From: JALONH01 sp046329235
GTDB taxonomy: Bacteria; Bacteroidota; Bacteroidia; Cytophagales; Cytophagaceae
Direction: 5' to 3'
Assembly (NCBI GenBank): GCA_046329235.1
Contig: JAXLVA010000001.1
Location: forward strand, 310,001 to 374,000
Length of the DNA stretch: 64,000 nucleotides
Under the pieces are notes generated by a model. That model ran no database searches and had not been told where the DNA came from. It worked only from the letters and a program-made list of their open reading frames with translations. Shown here in pieces: positions 1 to 8,276 of the stretch. Within the stretch, counting starts at the first letter, position 1; every line of letters starts with the position of its first letter. A program made the translations under genes and the position numbers.

Positions 1-1530
1 GCCTTGTTTGCTTCTGATGTTTCTATTAATGCAGCTAGCTATTCCGGTTTGTATACTAGTTTGCTAAATACAATCAACGAATATTCAATATTATTGAAAT
101 TATATATACCCAATAGTAGTAGTCCCGTGGATACTACATTATTGTTTTTAGATAGTCATATTAAAAATATGACATATCCTAAATTACCATCCTTCCAATT
201 GAAAAGTGATTTTAATCAAATTGTTATAGAGGGAGACTTAGATGGTTTCGAAAAGTATTATTCTTACTATAATATAGAATGTTCCTATGATAGTATTCAT
301 TTTTTTAAAGTAAACAAAAATAGATATGTGGTGGATAATAAAAATAAACAATTAGTCTTCAAGGACTCCATGAGAAGAGATACGATGTTTTATAGGATAT
401 GTCCGATAGATTATTTTTTTGAACCTCAACAAGTATCATCTGTTTATAAATTTATTCGTGATGATATTAAAGAATTGATCATAATTAAGCATCGTATATG
501 TGATAATCACATTGTACTTGAGTTGAATTATTCATTAGATGGTAATGATAGTTTATTGGTTTATTATTCTACATCCCCAACTGCTACTCCTAAAAAAGTT
601 CTATTTACATCGATTGAGAATAATGTATTATTAAATCATTATAGTAATGGATATTATAGAGTAGAGTCTCGTAGAAAGTATAGTCCGTATTATTATGTTG
701 AAATAGAAGATAGCATTGCTCCTGATATACTCAATAAAAGTATTGATATCCGTGTTGATAATTATAAAGCTGTTTTAAAGTGGAATCGTTACGAGGATGT
801 TAAATATCTTAATGTCTATTTTAGAAGTCCATTATCAGATTATTGGATTCTATCTAATGTAACTCCGATAAAAGATACGTTTTATATTTTTAATGTTCCT
901 CAAAATTTTATTGATACGGTTACTATTGGAGTATCATTTTTAGATATAAGGTATAATGAGTCTGATTTGATAGTTTATAATATATTATTGATAGATACCA
1001 TTCGACCTGTTTCTTCGGTACTAGATTATTATAGAATAATTAGAGATACTATTGAGTTGAAATGGTATTATTCAAGTTCACACGATTATAAATCTCAATG
1101 TATAGTATTCATTAGTGATTTGGATACTTTTAGGTATTCATTAAATAAATTTGATACAATTTATAGATGTCGATTTCCTTGTAATGAAAACTATACCACG
1201 TGTTATATAGAATCCATTGATAACTCAGAAAATAAATCCTGTTCAAAGGGAATTAATTTAAAATGTGTTTTTGAATATAAAGATTTTTTAGCTCCTAAAT
1301 TAATTAGGGTTCAGTATACTCCAGAGTATAATAAATTGTTTTGGAAAGATGCCCTAAATGTTAAATACATACACATTTACAAGTGCTCAACTACATCAAA
1401 AGTATTTGTAAAAACAGTTGATTCTGATGTTACAAGTTATCTTGATTATCAAATATCGGGAGATGAAAAATATTTTTTAGTTGCAGAAAGTTTTTCTGGT
1501 GTATTATCTGATAGAATTTATGTTCAATAA
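1..1530 (+). CDS. Secreted protein with fibronectin III-like modules (5' partial)
   Basis: The frame is open from the first base of the window, so the true start lies upstream and the N-terminus is missing. The visible ~509 residues are rich in Tyr, Asp, Ser and Asn. From about residue 240 on they show three loosely similar beta-sandwich-like stretches (roughly nt 718-970, 1003-1250, 1290-1520), each with an L-x-W or L-F-W core and an aromatic Y-I-x-I/V-Y strand, typical of degenerate fibronectin III modules. There is no T9SS sorting domain at the C-terminus. The gene overlaps the next one by 11 bases, which suggests translational coupling and a joint surface role. Base composition is strikingly AT-rich. 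Function unknown; an extracellular or periplasmic structural role is inferred. Confidence 0.6.
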   Translation, partial: ALFASDVSINAASYSGLYTSLLNTINEYSILLKLYIPNSSSPVDTTLLFLDSHIKNMTYPKLPSFQLKSDFNQIVIEGDLDGFEKYYSYYNIECSYDSIHFFKVNKNRYVVDNKNKQLVFKDSMRRDTMFYRICPIDYFFEPQQVSSVYKFIRDDIKELIIIKHRICDNHIVLELNYSLDGNDSLLVYYSTSPTATPKKVLFTSIENNVLLNHYSNGYYRVESRRKYSPYYYVEIEDSIAPDILNKSIDIRVDNYKAVLKWNRYEDVKYLNVYFRSPLSDYWILSNVTPIKDTFYIFNVPQNFIDTVTIGVSFLDIRYNESDLIVYNILLIDTIRPVSSVLDYYRIIRDTIELKWYYSSSHDYKSQCIVFISDLDTFRYSLNKFDTIYRCRFPCNENYTTCYIESIDNSENKSCSKGINLKCVFEYKDFLAPKLIRVQYTPEYNKLFWKDALNVKYIHIYKCSTTSKVFVKTVDSDVTSYLDYQISGDEKYFLVAESFSGVLSDRIYVQ

Positions 1531-4500
1531 AGTATTGTTTTTGTTTTTTATACTAGTTAATGTGTCTAATACTTTTTCACAAAATATCGTTGTGACTATA
1601 CAGATTGTGGAAGTATATCATCGTAATCCTAGTAATAGAGATAATTTTAGTGTTGAGATAGATAATAAAGGGTATTATTTTCAAGGAGGATACGATTATG
1701 GTGCATTCCAGTCCTCTAATTCCGTAGTGACAAATGTTACAAATGCTACTTTGAATTATGATTTTTATCAAGTTGCAAGAACAGATTTAACGGAGATCCC
1801 TATTTATTTTTTTGGTTATAGTGATCGTTGTGATGGAGATAATGGTCATTACTTTAAGTATAATAATAGTTGTTATTGTGGTTTATTTGGTAGTAAGAGA
1901 TGTTCTGATAAAGATGACTATAACTATGAATCTGGTTGGGTATCTATTAAATTTTGGGAATTCTTAAATAATAATCAAATAAGTGATTGGGTATACACTA
2001 ATGGTGGAGCTCATGGATTTAGGTTCATTTTATCATGGCAGCCATTTGCGCCCACTCAATTAAATTATGAACAACCACAATATTGTGGTGGGCAAACAAT
2101 AATTGTAGAAGCCGTTTATAATGTAGCTATTTGGAATACTTTAAGTGATTATGTGAAAGATCATATAATTTTCCATTGGTATTATGTAATACAACCAACC
2201 AGAGGACCTAGAAGATATGAATTTATTAAATCTACATCATATTCATTCTTAGATTTATCTGTTAATAATATTTCTGATTCAACACTATTTAAAGCATTTG
2301 CCGTTAGAGTTGAATTTAATGGCGTCTTAAATCCTACATATCGGTTCAATAGAGTACCTATTGAAATTTTACCTAATCCTCCATCCCAATTATTATTCTC
2401 TTTAAAATTGCCAAATTGTTACAATGAAGCGAATGCCGATATTGTTATTGATTCTATAGTTGGAAAATCTAATAGTTATTTTTTAAATGTAAAAAGAGGT
2501 GAAACCGTTTTGTATCAATCTTCTGTTATGGAATTCCCATTTTCAGTTGTAAACCTTTCAGCGATTAATCTTAATAATTCAGTTGGTTTAATTAGTGATT
2601 ATTATATATTAAGTACTACAAACTATCATAATTCTGTATTGGGTTGTTCAAGGATAGACACTATTTTTATTCCCAATAAAGAGCCAATCCAAGCTCGTTT
2701 TCAAATAAGTAATTATAATGGCTATTCTGTCTCATGTAATGGTTATAACAATGCTTATTTGAGTATTTCTGCGAGAGGAGGTAATGGAAGTTATACTAGT
2801 TACACGGATTCAATTCTTTATAATTTTGATAGCAGTGATAGGTTGGTTTTAGGTAATTTATCTGCTAGTAGTAAAACATTTACAATTACAGATAATCTCA
2901 ATTGTCCATCATTCGATACAGTAATTTTACTTTCAGAGCCATTACCATTAATTTCTAAAATACATTCAAATGATATCGATTGTTATGGAAATTATAATGG
3001 AAAAATATTTTTGGATGCCAATGGGGGAGTAGGCGCCTACCAATATTTTATTGATACTTACTTAGTCGTTGGAAGTACTATTTATAATTTAGAATCGGGA
3101 GATTATTCAATTCGAACAGAGGATAAAAATGGCTGTTTTGTGGATACATTATTAATTATTTATGAACCGCCTCCTATAGACTATTCAATATTGTCAGTAA
3201 ATAATCCGCAATGTTATGGAGTAAATGATGGAAGTCTACTTATAGGGATGAGTGGAGGAGTAGCCCCTTATAGTTATTGGATAAATAATAAAACGTATCA
3301 ACAAGGTTATATGGATTCATTGTTTTCAGGTGAAAATATTTTTATTCTGAAAGATTTTAATCAATGTCAAGTTATAGACTCTGTTGAACTTATTTCTCCT
3401 GATAAAATTACGATTACATCATTGATTCAAAGTGAGTCCTGTTTTAATAAAAGAGACGGTTATATATCATATAATATTTCTGGAGGAGTGCGAGGGTATT
3501 CTGTTTTTGTAAATAATGAACGCACTGATGATTCAATATTAGCTAATTTAGGATCAGGTGATTATGTATTTAGAATAATAGATGACCATTATTGTGAGGT
3601 CATAGATACCGTTAAAGTCATTGGTGCAAAGGAAAATATTTTTCTCTCAATTAATAACATAGTAAGTGCTACTTGTCATTCTATTTCGAACGGAGAAGTC
3701 AATTTGGAATTACAAGGTGGTGAGTCTCCATATAAAATCAATGAAACAGTATTTTATAATTCAAATATTCAGGTCGTGAATTTAAATTCGGGTTATAATC
3801 GATTGGTAGTATTAGATTCACTTCATTGCGAGTTCATTGATTCAGTTTATATTCCTATAGAAATTGATTTGAGAATACCATTTCAGGATAGTGTATTTGT
3901 TTGCTCAACACAAGAGTTTGTTTTTTCTGATACCTCTAGTTTTGATCGATATTGGAATACTACTATAGATGTACCTGTTGATGGAGACTCTATTTTGATG
4001 CCTAATCAATGGTATAAAGTATATACTATAGAAAATCAACATCACTGCACCCAGCTAGATTCTTTCATAGTTATCCCATTAACGGATTATGTCAACGCTA
4101 CATTTTTAATATCTTCAGTAGTGTATCAAAGGGATACGATTTTTTTGATTGATATAAATACAACTGCAGTAGATTCTATTAACATTTCAAGTGCGCTTGA
4201 TGTTTCTCAATTAACTGATAGGAGATGGTATATCATATCCTCTGATACCGGTGATTTTGATATTCGGTTTAAAGCCTATTCCGGACTTTGTTCAGATGAA
4301 TTAATAAAGACTGTTCATGTTAAAAGTGATTTTTCTTTAAGATCTGTGATAGATGATCCATTAGGTTATCAAGGTTTTTTGAATTTAATCATCTATCCCA
4401 ATCCTTTTCAATCCATGCTTTATTGTCAAGGAGAATTAGCAATGGCTGGAAATATAGACTTAACACTTTGGGATGTATTAGGTAATATAATCATCCAGAA

Positions 4501-4630
4501 AAGCATGCAAGATGTGACTACCTTTGAAATAGAATTGGAAACATACAATTTACCTCCCGGAGTATACTTTATTCAACTTTCTACTTTGGACGAAATGGTG
4601 CGAATAAAGCTCATGAAAGATCAAAATTAA
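1520..4630 (+). CDS. SprB-repeat surface protein with T9SS type A sorting domain
   Basis: I chose the ATG at 1520 because it begins a clean signal peptide (MFNKVLFLFFILVNVSNTFS) cut before Q21; an upstream in-frame start would bury it. The product is 1036 aa. From about residue 390 to 780 there are five repeats of ~75 aa, each with a Cys near the start, a GG-(V/N/E) core and an L-x-SGDY/N-x-I/V stretch followed by C-x-x-x-D; this is the SprB repeat known from gliding adhesins. The last ~80 residues (YPNPF at the start, LPPGVYFIQL near the end) are a type A Por-secretion sorting domain, so it should cross the outer membrane by T9SS and be anchored or released. It is likely an adhesin or matrix protein. 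Its partner is the overlapping upstream gene. Confidence 0.85.
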   Translation: MFNKVLFLFFILVNVSNTFSQNIVVTIQIVEVYHRNPSNRDNFSVEIDNKGYYFQGGYDYGAFQSSNSVVTNVTNATLNYDFYQVARTDLTEIPIYFFGYSDRCDGDNGHYFKYNNSCYCGLFGSKRCSDKDDYNYESGWVSIKFWEFLNNNQISDWVYTNGGAHGFRFILSWQPFAPTQLNYEQPQYCGGQTIIVEAVYNVAIWNTLSDYVKDHIIFHWYYVIQPTRGPRRYEFIKSTSYSFLDLSVNNISDSTLFKAFAVRVEFNGVLNPTYRFNRVPIEILPNPPSQLLFSLKLPNCYNEANADIVIDSIVGKSNSYFLNVKRGETVLYQSSVMEFPFSVVNLSAINLNNSVGLISDYYILSTTNYHNSVLGCSRIDTIFIPNKEPIQARFQISNYNGYSVSCNGYNNAYLSISARGGNGSYTSYTDSILYNFDSSDRLVLGNLSASSKTFTITDNLNCPSFDTVILLSEPLPLISKIHSNDIDCYGNYNGKIFLDANGGVGAYQYFIDTYLVVGSTIYNLESGDYSIRTEDKNGCFVDTLLIIYEPPPIDYSILSVNNPQCYGVNDGSLLIGMSGGVAPYSYWINNKTYQQGYMDSLFSGENIFILKDFNQCQVIDSVELISPDKITITSLIQSESCFNKRDGYISYNISGGVRGYSVFVNNERTDDSILANLGSGDYVFRIIDDHYCEVIDTVKVIGAKENIFLSINNIVSATCHSISNGEVNLELQGGESPYKINETVFYNSNIQVVNLNSGYNRLVVLDSLHCEFIDSVYIPIEIDLRIPFQDSVFVCSTQEFVFSDTSSFDRYWNTTIDVPVDGDSILMPNQWYKVYTIENQHHCTQLDSFIVIPLTDYVNATFLISSVVYQRDTIFLIDINTTAVDSINISSALDVSQLTDRRWYIISSDTGDFDIRFKAYSGLCSDELIKTVHVKSDFSLRSVIDDPLGYQGFLNLIIYPNPFQSMLYCQGELAMAGNIDLTLWDVLGNIIIQKSMQDVTTFEIELETYNLPPGVYFIQLSTLDEMVRIKLMKDQN

Positions 4631-4659
4631 AAGTTTAAATATCACAAAATCAGCAAATT

Positions 4660-4694
4660 ACAACTTGAGGTCACATTTTGTGACCTCAAGTTGT
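4660..4694. repeat. Perfect 16-bp inverted repeat with 3-base loop
   Basis: The arms ACAACTTGAGGTCACA and TGTGACCTCAAGTTGT are exact reverse complements around the loop TTT. It lies 30 bases after the SprB-protein stop and 28 bases before the ORF6N start. No T-run follows on either strand, so it is a poor intrinsic terminator; its perfect symmetry fits a protein-binding operator or a hairpin in the ORF6N leader mRNA. Confidence 0.85.
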
Positions 4695-4722
4695 ATGGAA
4701 ATCTTAAAGAAAAAAGACTTAT

Positions 4723-5259
4723 ATGACACAGGAAGTTCTAGTATTGCCGGATGAAGTGGTAATGAATAAAATCTACCAGATTAGAGGTAATAAAGTGATG
4801 TTAGATAGTGATTTAGCTGCCATGTATGGAGTAGATACCAAAGTTTTAAATCAGGCGGTAAAGCGTAATAAAGAGCGTTTCCCGGAGGATTTTATGTTTA
4901 TTCTATCAAATCGTGAATTTAGTCAGTTGCAGGAACAGGTGACAGAGGCAGAGTGGGGTGGTAGAAGAACCAATCCTTATGTATTCACGGAACATGGAGT
5001 ACTAATGTTATCGAGTGTATTGAAAAGTAAAAAAGCGGTGACCGTGAATATTCAAATCGTACGCATATTTACTCGTATGAGGGAAATGTTATTGACTCAT
5101 AAAGACTTATTGTTAGAGTTGGAAGAATTAAGAAAAAAAGTGAGTGGGCAAGATGAAAAGATTGAAATCATTTATAATTATCTACAACAGTTTGTACAAC
5201 AAGAGTCAGAGCCTAGAGTGCAAATAGGATTTAAAACAAAACAACTACCGGTGATTTAA
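4723..5259 (+). CDS. ORF6N domain DNA-binding protein
   Basis: The 178-aa product carries the ORF6N domain at about residues 14-105: I-x-x-I-R-G-x-x-V-M-L-D-x-D-L-A-x-M-Y-G-V, then RNxxRFPEDFMF and a conserved RTxPYVFTEHGVLMLS-like stretch. This is the DNA-binding domain family shared with phage antirepressors (KilA-N/Bro relatives). The C-terminus (about 120-165) is rich in Leu, Glu and Lys and looks like a coiled coil for oligomerisation. Family knowledge: stand-alone ORF6N genes are common in Bacteroidota chromosomes and their targets are mostly unknown. The perfect 35-bp palindrome just upstream is an obvious candidate target, implying autoregulation, but this is inference. No other phage gene is nearby. 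Confidence 0.85.
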   Translation: MTQEVLVLPDEVVMNKIYQIRGNKVMLDSDLAAMYGVDTKVLNQAVKRNKERFPEDFMFILSNREFSQLQEQVTEAEWGGRRTNPYVFTEHGVLMLSSVLKSKKAVTVNIQIVRIFTRMREMLLTHKDLLLELEELRKKVSGQDEKIEIIYNYLQQFVQQESEPRVQIGFKTKQLPVI

Positions 5260-5299
5260 TAGCTGAGTTTGTTCTGTTTTCTAATCTCCCTTATTTAGT

Positions 5300-5307
5300 T
5301 ATCTTTG
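5300..5307 (+). promoter_or_regulatory. -7 box of tRNA-Leu promoter
   Basis: TATCTTTG matches the Bacteroidota -7 consensus TAnnTTTG. It predicts a transcription start about 5313, three bases before the tRNA. I see no good TTTG -33 element at the usual 19-20 base spacing; only a T-run is there. Confidence 0.55.
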
Positions 5308-5315
5308 CAGCACTT

Positions 5316-5397
5316 GTCCATATGGTGGAATTGGTAGACACGCCATCTTGAGGGGGTGGTGCCGCAAGGTGTGGGAGTTCGAATCTCCCTATGGACA
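5316..5397 (+). tRNA. tRNA-Leu(GAG)
   Basis: An 82-base cloverleaf with acceptor arms GTCCATA/TATGGAC plus discriminator A, D-arm GTG-GAATTGGTAGA-CAC typical of leucine tRNAs, anticodon stem CCATC/GGTGG with loop TTGAGGG (anticodon GAG at 5350-5352), a long class II variable arm (GCCGCAAGGT region) and T-arm GGGAG-TTCGAAT-CTCCC. CCA is not encoded. It reads CUU/CUC codons. It sits alone, 24 bases ahead of the NFACT gene, so both may share the promoter at 5300. Confidence 0.96.
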
Positions 5398-5421
5398 CAT
5401 CTCTCCGAAACTAATTTGCTT

Positions 5422-6828
5422 GTGCATACTTCATTTTTAATATTGTCCCAACTGATACAAACCCTACAGAAGGACTTTACACAAGCTACTATTCGTGAAA
5501 TTATATCTTGGAATTCGGATGAATTGTATTTTATATTAGATACACCTTACGGTCAAGTAAACTTCAAACTCATACATACTTCGTATCTACAGCTGTTTAT
5601 TCCTATAGAAGATGTTGAAAGACCTCGCTCACAAGTAAGGCCACATTTTGCATCATTACAAGGAATGCCTATTGAACGTGTGTATGTTCCAAATAATGAT
5701 CGTTCTGTAGTGTTTGAGTTGATGGATAATTCTTATTTGGTAATAAAATTATACCATCATCGAGTGAATGTTATTCTCGTTAAAAATGGTTTGATTCAAG
5801 AACGTTTAAATCCGAAGTTAGATAAACACGCTGCTTTTGATATCGCGGCTTTAAATAAACAAACAGAGGAATTTACTTCTTTACCAAATCCTTTACTTTA
5901 TTATATTCATAAGGAAGGTAATGATGTTTCATTGTCTATTCAGCCAGCAGAAGGTGACATACACCAAACAGATAATATTCAAGAAGCGTTACAAATATTT
6001 CAATCGAATTTTTATAAATATACTTTCTTAAACCTACGCAAAGAGGACGCTGTAAAATCGTTAGATAAACAGTTACAGCAACACTCCGCATTTGTTCAAA
6101 AGACTCGCACGCAGTTAGAGCAGCTTCGATTGATGCCTGCTCCTAATCAAGTAGCGGATGTGATAATGGCGAATCTACATGCATGGAAACCAAATGTAAT
6201 TTCGGCAGAGGTATTTGATTTTTATCAAAACAAAAATGTGACGATAGAAATTAAACAAGGAATGACTCCTCAGCGCTTTGCTGAGCAGTTGTATCAAAAA
6301 TCAAAGAACAGACATAAACAGTTTGATAAACTGGAGTCATTGATTCATGAGCGTGAACACGAGATTCTGCGATTACAAGCCGAGAAAGAAAAAGTGCTTA
6401 CAGCTGAAAATCATAAAGATATAGGTCGTTGGGATAAGGAGCAAAAGAAACGAGTAGATTCCAAAGAGCAAGAGTTACCATTTAAAACAGCTACTCACTT
6501 AGGCTTCCAAATTTGGATTGGTAAGAATGCGGCCAACAATGAATTGCTTACTTTAAAGTATGCTCATAAAGATGACTTATGGTTGCATGCTAGAGACGTG
6601 AGTGGTTCTCATGTGGTGATCAAACATCAAGCGGGTAAAACTTTTCCTAAAGAAGTAATAGAGCGTGCGGCGGAAATAGCAGCCTTTTATTCGCAGCGTA
6701 AAACGGATAGTTTGTGTCCGGTAAGTTATACCACTAAAAAATATATACGTAAAGTTAAAGGTACTGCTGTAGGATCTGTGCGTATGGATAGGGAGGAAGT
6801 ACTAATGGTAGTTCCTAAGAGTGAGTAA
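5422..6828 (+). CDS. rqcH: NFACT family protein, RqcH-like ribosome quality control factor
   Basis: The open frame runs back into the tRNA, so the start must lie after 5397. I favour GTG 5422 (then H-T-S-F-L-I-L-S-Q-L), which fits the family's N-terminus and gives 468 aa; TTG 5416 is an alternative. The N-terminal ~260 residues match the NFACT-N fold, the middle (about 265-350) is a coiled coil, and the C-terminal ~110 residues are the NFACT-R domain with the signature ARDVSGSHVVIK. Bacterial RqcH binds stalled 50S subunits and adds C-terminal Ala tails to nascent chains for degradation. At 468 aa it is shorter than the ~570-aa Firmicutes proteins. It may be co-transcribed with tRNA-Leu. Confidence 0.82.
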   Translation: MHTSFLILSQLIQTLQKDFTQATIREIISWNSDELYFILDTPYGQVNFKLIHTSYLQLFIPIEDVERPRSQVRPHFASLQGMPIERVYVPNNDRSVVFELMDNSYLVIKLYHHRVNVILVKNGLIQERLNPKLDKHAAFDIAALNKQTEEFTSLPNPLLYYIHKEGNDVSLSIQPAEGDIHQTDNIQEALQIFQSNFYKYTFLNLRKEDAVKSLDKQLQQHSAFVQKTRTQLEQLRLMPAPNQVADVIMANLHAWKPNVISAEVFDFYQNKNVTIEIKQGMTPQRFAEQLYQKSKNRHKQFDKLESLIHEREHEILRLQAEKEKVLTAENHKDIGRWDKEQKKRVDSKEQELPFKTATHLGFQIWIGKNAANNELLTLKYAHKDDLWLHARDVSGSHVVIKHQAGKTFPKEVIERAAEIAAFYSQRKTDSLCPVSYTTKKYIRKVKGTAVGSVRMDREEVLMVVPKSE

Positions 6829-6830
6829 CC

Positions 6831-7385
6831 TTATACTTTTTCAAAAGGTGAATGCTTTTTTGATAGTAAGTGGATGATATGAGCAATTAGTAAGATGATC
6901 ACAACTCCTGATAACACTGGGGTTAATATATACCAATATCCTAAACTTTTAATTTTTTCAGAACCGATTACAGCGATCAACGCAGTGGCTCCACCCGGAG
7001 GGTGAACAGATTGTGTCATTTGCATTAATAACAAAGAGAATCCCACTGCTAGTCCTCCTGCTAACCACTGCATTTCCGTGGAAGGTAACATGTATTGTAA
7101 GCTTACTCCTGTGAAGGCTGAAAGCGTGTGTCCTATCAATACATTTTTCATTTGTTTATTCAAACTCAATCCTGATCCAAAGACAATTACAGCCGTAGCG
7201 CCAAACGAGCCTATTAGAAATAGATTGTCTTCAGGGTTTAAAAAATATTTATAAATAATCCCAATGATAGCGATGGCTGAGAAAGCACCAATATTTGACC
7301 AGTAGTTACTCTTATCCGGACGAACCACTTGTTTGGAAATTGTTTGTGGCGCAGTAAGAATAGTATTAGTTATTTTTTTGACCAT
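6831..7385 (-). CDS. HPP family membrane protein
   Basis: The 184-aa product has four to five hydrophobic segments (about residues 28-50, 54-72, 86-104, 108-128, 148-170) and the family motif VHPPGGATAL near residue 128, which names the HPP family. Some cyanobacterial and plant relatives are reported as nitrite transporters, but most bacterial members are uncharacterised. It ends 3 bases from the convergent NFACT gene. Its start faces the ceramidase-like gene across a 145-base region with two perfect palindromes (7420-7435 and 7465-7480), so shared control is likely. Substrate unknown. Confidence 0.85.
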   Translation of the reverse strand: MVKKITNTILTAPQTISKQVVRPDKSNYWSNIGAFSAIAIIGIIYKYFLNPEDNLFLIGSFGATAVIVFGSGLSLNKQMKNVLIGHTLSAFTGVSLQYMLPSTEMQWLAGGLAVGFSLLLMQMTQSVHPPGGATALIAVIGSEKIKSLGYWYILTPVLSGVVIILLIAHIIHLLSKKHSPFEKV

Positions 7386-7419
7386 ATATAAAAATTGAAA
7401 ATTATTGGCTTCTAGTACA

Positions 7420-7435
7420 TCCGTATATATACGGA
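7420..7435. promoter_or_regulatory. 16-bp palindrome in the HPP leader
   Basis: TCCGTATATATACGGA is a perfect 16-bp palindrome, 35 bases upstream of the HPP start codon on the minus strand. It would overlap the predicted start of HPP transcription, so it could be a repressor operator. No binding protein is known to me. Confidence 0.5.
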
Positions 7436-7464
7436 GCAGTCAAAAATGGAAGATAAAAGTGTTT

Positions 7465-7480
7465 TTTGACATAAGTCAAA
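7465..7480. promoter_or_regulatory. TTTGAC-N4-GTCAAA palindrome, Crp/Fnr-like operator candidate
   Basis: TTTGACATAAGTCAAA has perfect 6-base arms around ATAA. The core TTGAC-N4-GTCAA resembles half-sites used by Crp/Fnr-superfamily regulators (FNR uses TTGAT-N4-ATCAA). The centre is ~40 bases upstream of the start predicted from the plus-strand -7 box TATTTTTG (7502-7509), and about the same distance from a weak minus-strand box (CATTTTTG, 7441-7448). That geometry suits class II activation of both genes. Confidence 0.5.
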
Positions 7481-7501
7481 TGTAAGAACACGAGTGGTTT
7501 A

Positions 7502-7509
7502 TATTTTTG
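7502..7509 (+). promoter_or_regulatory. -7 box for the ceramidase-like gene
   Basis: TATTTTTG matches TAnnTTTG and lies 21 bases before the ATG at 7531. There is no TTTG at 19-20 bases upstream, which would fit a promoter needing an activator bound at the nearby palindrome. Confidence 0.5.
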
Positions 7510-7530
7510 ATACGTACTAAAAATATATTT

Positions 7531-8271
7531 ATGTCCATTCGTTTATTTCTTTGGGGTTTGTCTATAGCGATAGGTATATCATTCTTTTTGTTTATTTCTC
7601 CTATTCAACAAGACTTAGCGTATCATGAATTCGTGGGAGATTGTAATCATCCTCATGAGTGGTGTCGCTTAAATGTATGGAGTAATATAGGTTTTATGCT
7701 GATTGGTATTATAGGTGTTACCAAGTTGATGTCCATTTGGAATCCATATGTAGCTTGGGTAGCCCTGGGTTTAATCATGACCGCCTTAGGTTCTACCTAT
7801 TATCACCTGCATCCGGATAATGATACGTTGTTTTGGGATCGCTTACCTATGACGATAGTATTTAGTGGATTTTTTGCTGCTGCTTGGCAATATTATTATC
7901 CTTCACAGGGTTGGCATGCTTGGTTATGTTTGTTGATTGGAGTGGCTTCTGTTCTCTATTGGAAATGGTCTATGTGGTTAGGCTTTGAAGATTTAAGACC
8001 TTATGTATTAGTCCAATTTTTACCCATTATAGTTTTGATTATATGGTCAATTTATCATCCCAATAATACAATGAATCAGCGTGTTTTGATTGTGTGTTTA
8101 TTGGTAGGGTATATGTTAGCAAAAATGGGAGAACATTGGGATGTGGAATTTTATCACCTGACCAATCACTATATGAGTGGGCATACTTTAAAACATTTAT
8201 TGGCAGCAGTAGCTTCGTGTTTTATGATACGTCTAGTGATGGATTGGCAGAGAGAAAACTATCTAAGATGA
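7531..8271 (+). CDS. Ceramidase-like (CREST superfamily) integral membrane hydrolase
   Basis: I start at ATG 7531, which begins directly with a membrane segment; an upstream TTG at 7507 overlaps the promoter box. The 246-aa product has seven hydrophobic segments. It shows the CREST/alkaline ceramidase catalytic pattern: S88-x3-H92 (STYYH), D103 after TLFWD, and H218-x3-H222 in SGHTLKHLLAA. These residues bind a zinc ion and cleave amide bonds in ceramide-like lipids in characterised eukaryotic members. Bacteroidota often make sphingolipids or other aminolipids, so a lipid amidase role is plausible; the substrate is inference. Divergent from the HPP gene. Confidence 0.75.
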   Translation: MSIRLFLWGLSIAIGISFFLFISPIQQDLAYHEFVGDCNHPHEWCRLNVWSNIGFMLIGIIGVTKLMSIWNPYVAWVALGLIMTALGSTYYHLHPDNDTLFWDRLPMTIVFSGFFAAAWQYYYPSQGWHAWLCLLIGVASVLYWKWSMWLGFEDLRPYVLVQFLPIIVLIIWSIYHPNNTMNQRVLIVCLLVGYMLAKMGEHWDVEFYHLTNHYMSGHTLKHLLAAVASCFMIRLVMDWQRENYLR

Positions 8272-8276
8272 TAGAA

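Noticed and set aside
4723..5259. Prophage remnant signalled by the ORF6N gene
   Set aside because: No other phage genes, integrase or attachment repeats are nearby, and ORF6N genes are common as single chromosomal genes in Bacteroidota.
5356..5421. N-terminal extension of the NFACT gene through the tRNA
   Set aside because: The open frame runs through the tRNA-Leu T-arm; that part must be tRNA, so the frame there is accidental.
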